Positions 15,896-23,814 of a DNA stretch of 64,000 nt are shown here, piece after piece (within the stretch, counting starts at the first letter, position 1; the number at the start of each line of letters is the position of its first letter). The stretch comes from JAJZAM01 sp027391075. Lineage in GTDB: Bacteria; Actinomycetota; Acidimicrobiia; Acidimicrobiales; Palsa-688. The stretch is taken from contig DAHYHI010000071.1 in the NCBI GenBank assembly GCA_027391075.1, forward strand, positions 191,217 through 255,216, written 5' to 3'. A model generated the notes under the pieces. The model did not search any database, had not been told where the DNA came from, and saw nothing but the letters and a program-made list of their open reading frames with translations. The translations under genes and the position numbers were made by a program.

Positions 15896-16854
15896 CCACC
15901 CCTGTTCCTGCCGGCCCCTTGTCGGGAGTGGGCCTGAGCCCCATAACCCGTGAGGTGCTCGACAGCGCTGCGCGCGGCCTTCTCGAAGCCCACCTGGCTC
16001 GCAGCCGCGAGTGGTTCCCCCATCAGCTTGTCCCCTGGGAGCAGGGAAGGAGCTTCGGTCCCGACGACCCAGGAGAGACACCCCAGGTCGATCTGGCGCC
16101 CGGTGTAGCCAGCGCCTTGTGGGTGAACGTGCTGACCGAGGACAACCTCCCCCACTACTTCCAGGCGATCACTGCCACCTTCGGCGTGGACTCGGCGCTA
16201 GGAGAGTGGAACCGACGCTGGACCGCCGAGGAGCAGCGCCACTCGACCGTCATGAGAGACTGGATGTGTGTTACCCGCTGCGTCGACTTAGTATGCCTCG
16301 AACGGGCCAGGATGCGCCAGGTTTCGTTAGGTTTCGCCTCGGAGCTGCGCTCGGTGAGCCTCATAGACGGCGTCGTATACCTGGCGTTACAAGAGCTCGC
16401 CACGAGAGTTTCTCATCGCAACACCGGCCGTCTGCTCACGGACCCGGCTGGAGCTGCGATCATGAACCGGGTCGCTAGCGACGAGAACCTCCACTACCTG
16501 TTCTACCGGGATCTCGTGTCGGCTGTGATGTCGGTCAACCCCTCAGAGGTGCTCCAAGCCATAGACCGCCAGGTTTGCACGTTCGAGATGCCCGGGAACG
16601 GCATAGAAGGCTTCGCCGGTCACGCGGCGTCGATAGCCGCCGCGGGCATCTACGACTTCGCCGTGCACTACGAGCAGATCCTGGTGCCTCTAGTGCTGCG
16701 AGGCTGGGCGATCGAATCTCTAGGAAACCTCGACCAGACGGGTGAAGCAGCGCGAGCTCATGTCTTGGCGCGCATCGCAAGGACCGGTCGGGTCGCCGAG
16801 CGTCTACGGGAACAGAAGGACCAGTCACCTCGCTGCTCACCCCCGATGAACTAA
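15892..16854 (+). CDS. Acyl-ACP desaturase (ferritin-like di-iron)
   Basis: 320 residues, ATG start in the ATGA overlap with the Cfa-family gene. Two di-iron E-x-x-H motifs are visible: TAEEQRHS near residues 111-118 and ASDENLHY near 195-202, with helix-bundle spacing as in soluble stearoyl-ACP desaturases and mycobacterial DesA proteins. It introduces a cis double bond into ACP-bound acyl chains using O2 and ferredoxin or flavodoxin. Coupling to a Cfa-type enzyme makes sense because the double bond is that enzyme's substrate. The C-terminal 20 residues are polar and variable. Confidence 0.88.
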   Translation: MTTPVPAGPLSGVGLSPITREVLDSAARGLLEAHLARSREWFPHQLVPWEQGRSFGPDDPGETPQVDLAPGVASALWVNVLTEDNLPHYFQAITATFGVDSALGEWNRRWTAEEQRHSTVMRDWMCVTRCVDLVCLERARMRQVSLGFASELRSVSLIDGVVYLALQELATRVSHRNTGRLLTDPAGAAIMNRVASDENLHYLFYRDLVSAVMSVNPSEVLQAIDRQVCTFEMPGNGIEGFAGHAASIAAAGIYDFAVHYEQILVPLVLRGWAIESLGNLDQTGEAARAHVLARIARTGRVAERLREQKDQSPRCSPPMN

Positions 16855-16936
16855 CGGGCTGGTCCAGCAGCTGGGATTGTCGGCGGTGGTCGGCGTGCGC
16901 TCGTCGCGGCACTCGGAGTTGAGGTCGCCGGGGACG

Positions 16937-17413
16937 TCAAAAGTCACCGAGATCGCGCAGCAGTTCCCTGTCCGCGCTCAGCTCGCCGACTGGTATGCCG
17001 TGGCGGTAGCCGGCGGCGGCTTCGGCAGGGCTCACGTCTGCGTGGACTGCAGCTTCGATGTACTCGCCTAGGTGCGGCATGCCGCATATCGTGAGGACTG
17101 CTGCGGCGAACCAACTGGCCCGATCGGGGTACTCACGGCCCAGGATGAACCAACTTCGACGCGTGACGTGTACCACGGCTGGTCCGTCGAGGCGGTGCAG
17201 CTTCCCGTCGAGACGATAGAAGGTCCTCCCGTCGGCAGATATTTCCACCTCGTCGTAGCCGCCGGGTATTAGCGGCTGTCGCCACCGGATCACGGTGACG
17301 GAGCCGGAGATGGAAAAGTCGTAGTCGGCAGGGATCGCCCCGTCGGCTCGCGCGGAGGCGAGCGCCCAGCGTGCGGAAGGGGTGGGGGGTATCGGCTCGA
17401 AGCCGTTGTTCAC
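16937..17413 (-). CDS. Hypothetical protein with HRxDGPA-type repeat
   Basis: 158 residues of no known family that I recognise. Residues about 55-95 contain YRLDGKLHRLDGPAVVHV then a W-F-x-x-G-R-E-Y segment, matching the short H-R-x-D-G-P-A...W-Y-x-x-G repeat seen in phage and bacterial proteins of unknown function. The repeat is present essentially once, with flanking Ala-rich helices. No signal peptide or membrane segment. Position between the lipid operon and the Rieske gene gives no clear role. Confidence 0.6.
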   Translation of the reverse strand: MNNGFEPIPPTPSARWALASARADGAIPADYDFSISGSVTVIRWRQPLIPGGYDEVEISADGRTFYRLDGKLHRLDGPAVVHVTRRSWFILGREYPDRASWFAAAVLTICGMPHLGEYIEAAVHADVSPAEAAAGYRHGIPVGELSADRELLRDLGDF

Positions 17414-17465
17414 GAGAAGCCGCCCTTCGCCGGTTCGATTTGGCCGTACACGAGTGCTGTCGATC

Positions 17466-18605
17466 CTAGAGGGGTTTCAAGTCTGGTCGGCCAGAAGCAA
17501 CCGATGCGGCCGTGATCATCTCGGCGAGGACCCTGCGCAACTCCACCGTCGTGCGATCGGCTCGGGTGTGTATCTCGCCTAAACCCAGGTCCGGCGCCTG
17601 ACTTCCATCCCCAGAGGTGTCAGCACGGACAGCGCCAATAAGCGGCAAGGGCAAGCTACGCATCGCTTCTTGGACCCTCAGGTCCTCGCTTAGAACCTGC
17701 ACTTCGAAGTCGACCGCCTCTTGCATTCGGGCGGGGTCCCCTCCAAGGTCGTTGCGCCACAAGACGGAGAAGATGTCGCAGTGCTCCTCGTCCAGCGGGC
17801 TGACGAAGAAGCCGATCGTGTTCGTCCCTCCCGCTTCGACGTAGTCGATTCGCAACGTCAGGTGAAAGGGAGCCACATAGCGGTACGTCAGGCGCCGGGT
17901 CTGGATCAAAGGCCGCTCGCCGCTAGCAACACCGGGATCCTCGCGGTTAGCGAACGCGTGCTCGTAACCAGCGGTAAAGCACAGCTGGCCAGGTTCGCGT
18001 ATTACGTCGAAGCGCCCCACGAGGCGTTCCTCGCCGGCACCGAAAGTGCCGGCGTGCACGAAAGGAAAATGCGCCGTGTCCAAGAAGTTGTCGGCGAGAA
18101 GGCCAGCCCCGGCCCGGGCGCGTACCACTGGCAACTCGCCCCGCGCAAAGGTCGGGTCATCGTCTTCGGGGACCTCGGGCAGTTCTACACCTGGGAGCGG
18201 ATCGTCGAGGCAGACGAAGATCATCCCGAGCCGCTCTTGGACCCCGCCGAGGGTTTCCAGACGCGCCCGGGACGGTATCGGCGTCTCAGGCCCGAGGGCG
18301 GGGATCTCGATGCAGTTGCCCGCCGGCGAGTACAGCCATCCGTGGTAGGCGCATCGCAGCCCGCCCCCTTCGGAACTCGCGAGGGTAAGTGGCGCTCCCC
18401 GGTGCGGGCAACGATCGTAGAAGGCCCTTACCTTCCCTTCCGAGCGGAACAGAACGAGGTGCTCTCCCAAGAGCACCGCACCCCTGGGCGCCTCGGAGAT
18501 CTCAGACGAACGCGCCACCGGATGCCAGCACCGCCGCAGGACCTCATGGGTGTTTCCGAGAGACGAAGATGGCGCATTCACGCCGGGAGAGCTCATGGCT
18601 TCCAT
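17466..18605 (-). CDS. Rieske non-haem iron oxygenase, alpha-type
   Basis: 379 residues. The N-terminal Rieske [2Fe-2S] domain has C-x-H in DRCPHRGAPL (near residue 63) and C-x2-H in RCAYHGWLYS (near 86). The catalytic domain has the mononuclear iron motif DNFLDTAHFPFVH near residues 173-185, with the bridging Asp and two His ligands. This architecture matches vanillate/phenoxybenzoate-type and KshA-like oxygenases, which hydroxylate or demethylate aromatic or sterol substrates with a separate reductase. No reductase is adjacent. Divergent from the VOC gene, with a 110-bp shared promoter region. Substrate unknown. Confidence 0.87.
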   Translation of the reverse strand: MEAMSSPGVNAPSSSLGNTHEVLRRCWHPVARSSEISEAPRGAVLLGEHLVLFRSEGKVRAFYDRCPHRGAPLTLASSEGGGLRCAYHGWLYSPAGNCIEIPALGPETPIPSRARLETLGGVQERLGMIFVCLDDPLPGVELPEVPEDDDPTFARGELPVVRARAGAGLLADNFLDTAHFPFVHAGTFGAGEERLVGRFDVIREPGQLCFTAGYEHAFANREDPGVASGERPLIQTRRLTYRYVAPFHLTLRIDYVEAGGTNTIGFFVSPLDEEHCDIFSVLWRNDLGGDPARMQEAVDFEVQVLSEDLRVQEAMRSLPLPLIGAVRADTSGDGSQAPDLGLGEIHTRADRTTVELRRVLAEMITAASVASGRPDLKPL

Positions 18606-18715
18606 GATCGGTTAGCGTCTCGAGTGGTGGCAACCTCGCTGCGATGTTCGTGTAGAAACTGCCCTCATCCGTCCCCCCCGACTCCCGTGGGCTGGATGCT
18701 CTGGAGGTCACAGCG

Positions 18716-19414
18716 TTGACGTGGATGAGGTTGCGCCAGGTGGCGATCATAGTGTCCGACCTCGATTCGACCGTCGAAGCACTCGGCGACACCCTGGGAC
18801 TAAAAGTCGCCTTTCGCGATCCGTCTGTCGGAGCGTTCGGGCTGCGAAACGCCGTACTGCCGGTCGGCTCGCAGTTCGTGGAGATCCTCTCGCCTATCAG
18901 GGAAGGCACCGCAGCTGGACGACAACTTGACCGGGCCGGCGGTGACACCGGCTACATGGTGATCATGCATACAGACGATCACACGACCGTTCGCAACCGT
19001 GTGCGGGACATGGGCATCCGTGTCGCGTTCGAAGCAGACCACGACGGCTTGCAGATCATGCAGCTTCACCCTTCCGACACGGCCGGGTCGTTCTTGGAGA
19101 TCGACTTCCAACCTGGAGGTGACGACCCTGATGGACCTTGGGCACCGGCTGGCCCGGACTGGCAGTCGAAAGTGGATCGTTCCAAGGTTGACGCCATCTC
19201 CGCTCTGAAAGTCTCCAGCATCGATCCCGGTGCGACTTGCAGACGCTGGGCGGAGATCCTCGGTGTGCCCTGGGACGATTTGAGCGTAAAAGTCGAAAAT
19301 GCGACTGTCCACTTTGAGCACGGCGAACGCGAGGGACTGGTCGAGGTTCTCCTGCATCGATCCGGGCGTGTGCGACCGACGGCGCTCACCTTTGGCAGCG
19401 TGACATTCGCCTGA
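18716..19414 (+). CDS. VOC-superfamily (glyoxalase/dioxygenase-like) protein
   Basis: 232 residues, TTG start at 18716 or ATG at 18725. The first half reads RQVAIIVSDLDSTVEALGDT then LGLKVAFRD, typical of the beta-alpha-beta-beta-beta VOC module. A second, weaker module follows residue 160 (ISALKVSSIDPGATCRRWAE). Metal-binding positions are not obvious, so enzymatic activity is uncertain. It is transcribed divergently from the Rieske oxygenase, which may indicate a shared degradative pathway; that link is inferred from position only. Confidence 0.72.
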   Translation: MTWMRLRQVAIIVSDLDSTVEALGDTLGLKVAFRDPSVGAFGLRNAVLPVGSQFVEILSPIREGTAAGRQLDRAGGDTGYMVIMHTDDHTTVRNRVRDMGIRVAFEADHDGLQIMQLHPSDTAGSFLEIDFQPGGDDPDGPWAPAGPDWQSKVDRSKVDAISALKVSSIDPGATCRRWAEILGVPWDDLSVKVENATVHFEHGEREGLVEVLLHRSGRVRPTALTFGSVTFA

Positions 19415-19438
19415 CCACCTTGGCCTGTGCTTCGACTT

Positions 19439-22420
19439 TTACGCTGGGGCCTCGCCGGGCCTTCCGAACAGGTAGCCCTGCATCAGGTCCACTCCAAGCC
19501 CTGTAAGCACAGCGGCCTGTTCGGGGGTCTCGACTCCTTCCGACACTACCGACAGCCCGAGGGAGTGGGCGAGTGACACTATCCCCGAAACGAGTGTGCA
19601 GTCGGACTCGGCGTCTTGGATCGCCGACACGAACGACCTGTCGACCTTCAACACGTCGAAGGGGAACTGGTCAAGATACGATAACGACGAGTAGCCGGTA
19701 CCGAAATCGTCGATTGCCAGTCCAACTCCCAAGGCTTTGATGTCAGCGAGAACTTCGGCCGCCGAGGTTATGTTCTGGATTAGTGAAGACTCTGTGACCT
19801 CCACGTAAAGAGCGGACGCTTCCAGGCCTGTATGCTCCAAAACAGCCTGGACGGTCGCCACCAGTCCTGGTTCTGACACTTGTCGGCCGGACAAGTTGAC
19901 GGAGAGGCGGGCCCTGTTACCAGCTTTTCTCCAGCGGACAGCCGCTTCGGCGGCTTGGCGCAGCACCCATTTGCCTATCTCCACGATCAGGCCGGCTTCC
20001 TCGGCTACCGGAATGAACGTCGACGGGGGAATGTCGCCCCGGGTCGGGTGCTTCCAGCGCAGGAGCGCCTCATATGAGGTCACCTTCCTCCTGCGGTTCA
20101 CGATCGGCTGGTAGACGACATAAAGCTCGTTCCTGGCAAGAGCGCCGGCTAGGTCCTCTCGCATCTCCTGGCGGTCTCGCGCGCGGACTCTCAACTCGTC
20201 GTCGAAGATCTCCGCCCTGTTACCGCCTGCCTGCTTAGCGGCGTACATGGCCAGGTCAGCGCAGGCGAGACCCTCCGCTTTGAGCTTCGTCGAGTCGACG
20301 ATCGCCACGCCGAGAGAAGCAGTGAGAGCCACGGAGTGTCTTCCACCGTCAGCGTCGGGAACCTTGGTAGGGCACCGTAACTGCTCGAGGATGTCGCCGG
20401 CTATCCCAAGGGCGGCCTGGGTGGTTTCTACCCCCGGGCACACTACGACGAACTCGTCACCGCCGAGCCTGCCCACTTCGAAACCTTCTCTGGAGGCGAT
20501 GGCCGACAGGCGACCTGCGACTGAGGCTAGGACCGCATCGCCGACGCCGTGACCCAGTGAGTCGTTTATGAACTTGAAGGAGTCGAGGTCGGCGAACAGC
20601 ACCGCCACTGAACCAGGGTGGTCCGCGGCAAGGCGGCGCATCCGTTCCTCCATCCCCGACCTGTTAGGGAGCCCGGTCAGGTGGTCGTGGGTCGCAGCGT
20701 GGGCGAGCTGCTCACGGGCGCTTTTGGTCTCAGTCACGTCGGTTATGGAGCATACGGTCGAGTAGCGCCCGGCGCCGTCGGGTCCGCCGAGCGCCCTCGA
20801 GTTCACCGATATCCACACCACGCCTTCGGGGGTGACCACGCCGCACACCTCGTTCGTGCTCGGCTCGCCAGTCAGCACCGTTCTCACCGCCGGCCAGTCG
20901 CCTGCGTCGAGAGCCCTACCTTCCGGGCTGATCAAGCTCCAGCGCATCTCGGTGAAGTGGCAACCTGCCGCCGGGGTAGTGAGGTGCAAGATACGCTCGG
21001 CCGCGGCGTTGGCGAACTCGACCTTACCGTCACCTGCGATCACCAGGACCCCCTCGTCGAGGGCGGCGACTACAGCAGAGTGGCGGTCTTGGAGCTCGCG
21101 ATGCGCTTCCTCGCTGACCTTGCGGGCTGTAACGTCGGTGATAAGCAGGATGCAGCCGGTGGCCGTACCCACCTCGTCGCGTAGCAACGAGATGGACAAG
21201 TGCGCCGGGAACCACTCCCCGGTGGCACGGACCATCTCGGCTTCATGGGCGAATCTTCCCCGCCGTGAAAGCTGGCGCCACGCCTGTCCGGCTATCTGCT
21301 CCGAGCCGACGAAGACCGCGCTCAGAGGCTGGCCGACGACTTCCTCGGACCTCCTGGCGAAGATCTCCTCAGCACCACGCGACCACGACGTGATCTTTAG
21401 GTCCTTGAAGCGCTTTCCTTCCGCCACGACGACAGCGTCCGAGATCGCGTCGACGAGAGCTGCCTGAGCCCGCAGCTTCTTCTCCACCTCCTTGCGTTCG
21501 GTGATCACCCGAGCGACTGCCTGGAAAGCCGGACGCCCACCCCACACCGTGGCTATCGAGGTTGCCTCGATGTCGAACTCGGTCCCGTCGAGAGCTACCG
21601 CCTTCTCCTCGGCGAACTGGGCTGGTTGGTTGGTCGCAGACATCCCGGCGAGACGCTCGCTGAAAGTCACCCTCGACTCAGGGGCAAGAAAGTCGAGTAT
21701 TGGCATTCCGATCAGGCAGTCATCGGTCGGGCATCGAGCATGCCGCTTCGCCGCCCTGTTGGCATACACGATCTTCCCGTCTTGGTGTACGAGAATTATG
21801 TCGGGGCTGACCTCGGCAAGAGCACGGTAGGACTCGGCCAGCTCTGGCGGTTCGATTCTCCGTTCGGTGCTGGTGAGCCCGATCGTGCCTACGAGCCCGG
21901 CGCTCTCCGGAACCTCAAGCCACAGCGCGCTCAAGGTTGCAGGGATACCGGCCCCGGAATTGGTGTCCAAGCGCAGCGGAAACTGCAAAGTGGACCCTGG
22001 GCCCACCGGAGCCTTCAGGGCCGCTTCCAGAGCGGAGCGCCATGGTTCGGAGACCACAGCCAGGAGGTCGTCAAGATGCTGGAACTCCTCGCGAGCTCGC
22101 CCTAACAGACTCTCCAAACTTGGAGTTATTTCGATTTTTTCAATGTTATTCCAAGCATCGACGAAAAAGGCTGCCAGGCCGAGGCCGTCGAGAACATCGA
22201 CGAGAGTCCTCCCTGCGATGCTCGGAGGCCAGCCACCGGGTGAGCCAGGCTCGTTTCGTCCGTTGTAGCCTTCGACGGGTGCGTCGAACGTGTCAGGGGA
22301 GGGCCATGTCGCGCACGAGCCTAGAAGCTCCTCAAGAACCTTCGTCTGTCCGCCTGCCTTGAGCACGTCCCGCACGCCGAATCCTCCTACCACAGGAGTA
22401 TCGGCAAGTCGATGAAGCAA
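19439..22420 (-). CDS. PAS-PAS-PAS-GGDEF-EAL cyclic-di-GMP protein
   Basis: 993 residues, soluble. An N-terminal 190-residue region of no recognised family precedes PAS-like domains beginning near residues 192, 320 and 443, the first two with ITERK or TARK-type linkers. The GGDEF domain has intact RLGGDEF near residue 652 and FADLDSFKFINDSLGHG. The EAL domain has intact YEALLRWKHP near 783, IDDFGTGYSSL, and VSEGVETPEQ. Both cyclase and phosphodiesterase sites look complete, so it could make and break c-di-GMP under PAS control. Residues 20-60 of the N-terminus are Gly/Pro-rich. It is a single-gene unit flanked by the VOC and ketosynthase genes. Confidence 0.93.
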   Translation of the reverse strand: MLHRLADTPVVGGFGVRDVLKAGGQTKVLEELLGSCATWPSPDTFDAPVEGYNGRNEPGSPGGWPPSIAGRTLVDVLDGLGLAAFFVDAWNNIEKIEITPSLESLLGRAREEFQHLDDLLAVVSEPWRSALEAALKAPVGPGSTLQFPLRLDTNSGAGIPATLSALWLEVPESAGLVGTIGLTSTERRIEPPELAESYRALAEVSPDIILVHQDGKIVYANRAAKRHARCPTDDCLIGMPILDFLAPESRVTFSERLAGMSATNQPAQFAEEKAVALDGTEFDIEATSIATVWGGRPAFQAVARVITERKEVEKKLRAQAALVDAISDAVVVAEGKRFKDLKITSWSRGAEEIFARRSEEVVGQPLSAVFVGSEQIAGQAWRQLSRRGRFAHEAEMVRATGEWFPAHLSISLLRDEVGTATGCILLITDVTARKVSEEAHRELQDRHSAVVAALDEGVLVIAGDGKVEFANAAAERILHLTTPAAGCHFTEMRWSLISPEGRALDAGDWPAVRTVLTGEPSTNEVCGVVTPEGVVWISVNSRALGGPDGAGRYSTVCSITDVTETKSAREQLAHAATHDHLTGLPNRSGMEERMRRLAADHPGSVAVLFADLDSFKFINDSLGHGVGDAVLASVAGRLSAIASREGFEVGRLGGDEFVVVCPGVETTQAALGIAGDILEQLRCPTKVPDADGGRHSVALTASLGVAIVDSTKLKAEGLACADLAMYAAKQAGGNRAEIFDDELRVRARDRQEMREDLAGALARNELYVVYQPIVNRRRKVTSYEALLRWKHPTRGDIPPSTFIPVAEEAGLIVEIGKWVLRQAAEAAVRWRKAGNRARLSVNLSGRQVSEPGLVATVQAVLEHTGLEASALYVEVTESSLIQNITSAAEVLADIKALGVGLAIDDFGTGYSSLSYLDQFPFDVLKVDRSFVSAIQDAESDCTLVSGIVSLAHSLGLSVVSEGVETPEQAAVLTGLGVDLMQGYLFGRPGEAPA

Positions 22421-22526
22421 CTTTCAGGCCACTTCGGCCTTTTCCCATATCAGGACCTTCGGCCAACCCAAGGCGATCTCAGGCTAACGGCTCGGAGCCT
22501 CCCGGTGCGCCATAAGTCCGCTGGCG

Positions 22527-23705
22527 CTACAAGTCCGTTGGGGCGTACACTATGGCCGAGTTGAACCCGCCCATCCCGATAGCTGACTTGAGCACGAGAC
22601 CGTCACGGCGCGGCAGCGGGCCGGCAGCGAGAGCAGGGTAGGCGGCCGCAACCGGTTGAACCGAGAGCATCGTTCCCCGTTCCAAGCCGAGTAGCGCCAG
22701 AACACCTTCCACTCCCGCCGACGCACCTTGGCAGTGCCCTGTGAGTGGCTTGGTCGCCAGGAAAGTGACATCGGGATCAAGCACCTTCTCTGCGACGCCT
22801 ATCTCCGAGGCGTCGTTTTGCGCTGTGCCAGTACCGTGCGTGTAAAGGTAGCTAACATCGCGCCGGCCTACCTCGGCCGCTGCGAGCGCCCCCTCGAAGG
22901 TGTTGACGAGCTCAGTTAGGTCGGGGTTGAGCGCGATCGGATGGTAAGGGTCTTGGACCATCGATCCCCCGAGGAGCAGGCCGTAAGGCCCGTCGGATCG
23001 GGACGAAACGATCAGCGTGGTGGCAGCCTCTCCTACCACGAAGCCCGAGGAGCCAGCTTGGAACGGTCGGCAGACGTCGAGAGGGTCACCTTTGACAGCG
23101 AGAGCTCCCATCTTGTGGAACTGGTCGGCGTCCTCCGGAAGAGCAGAGAAGTCGCACGCGGCGACAATGACGTCCGTAGCGAAGCCGCTTTTCAGCCATT
23201 GCCATGCCAGGACCAAAGCCACGTTGGTAGCGGCGCAAGCGGCCTGGATGTTCATAACCGGCCCCCCTGAGAATCCAAGGTCGCGCAGCAGCACAGCCGG
23301 TGCTGTCGACGGGATCAGACCAAGGTAGTCCCGGTTGCGCATTCGGCCGTGGTGCTCACCCAGATAGCTCCTGCGGTATTCCACGTCGCCGACAGATCCG
23401 GCGCCGATCAATCCCACCCGCTGTCCGGGGATCCAGCCGCGATTCCGAGCGTCGGCGACGGCCTCTCGGGTTGCGTAGAACAGAGCGCGGCCGTATCGCG
23501 ACGGATGGTCCAGCACCGGAGCTCCCGAGGGTTGGGGGGCCGGTCGGGCCGCAAGGTACTCGCGTCCGTCCACCGATACCATTTTCACCGCGGAACGGCC
23601 GGAGAGAACCCCCTCCCACAGGTGCTCCTTCCCCCAGCCGTAGCCGGTGACAGCCCCGAGACCGCAGATGCCAGGGTTGGTGTTGGGATTCGATAGAGCG
23701 GACAT
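22527..23705 (-). CDS. Stand-alone beta-ketoacyl synthase (KAS I/II-like)
   Basis: 392 residues of the thiolase fold. The triad is visible: Cys in NIQAACAATNVAL, His in YTHGTGTAQND and His in PLTGHCQGASAGVEG. The C-terminal glycine loop is SAIGMGGFNSA. It catalyses decarboxylative condensation of malonyl-ACP with an acyl chain. No ACP, ketoreductase or transferase lies next to it, so it is not part of a visible fatty acid or polyketide cluster here. It lacks the second-chain-length-factor substitutions (Cys present), so it should be active. Confidence 0.87.
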   Translation of the reverse strand: MSALSNPNTNPGICGLGAVTGYGWGKEHLWEGVLSGRSAVKMVSVDGREYLAARPAPQPSGAPVLDHPSRYGRALFYATREAVADARNRGWIPGQRVGLIGAGSVGDVEYRRSYLGEHHGRMRNRDYLGLIPSTAPAVLLRDLGFSGGPVMNIQAACAATNVALVLAWQWLKSGFATDVIVAACDFSALPEDADQFHKMGALAVKGDPLDVCRPFQAGSSGFVVGEAATTLIVSSRSDGPYGLLLGGSMVQDPYHPIALNPDLTELVNTFEGALAAAEVGRRDVSYLYTHGTGTAQNDASEIGVAEKVLDPDVTFLATKPLTGHCQGASAGVEGVLALLGLERGTMLSVQPVAAAYPALAAGPLPRRDGLVLKSAIGMGGFNSAIVYAPTDL

Positions 23706-23814
23706 TCCGACCCTCCCTCGTATTTGACCTCGACTCGCCCGGGGCCTGGAGACGGGCTCCGATTTCGATCATACCCGCGCCGGCCCCACGCTGCTAGGGC
23801 CTGGGTTTGGGCTT

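Noticed and set aside
17721..18719. A 332-codon plus-strand open frame
   Set aside because: Antisense to the Rieske oxygenase, whose Fe-S and iron motifs are intact.
22426..22440. AGGCC-ACTTC-GGCCT hairpin followed by TTT
   Set aside because: Only a 5-bp stem, and on the strand opposite to both flanking genes; not convincing as a terminator.
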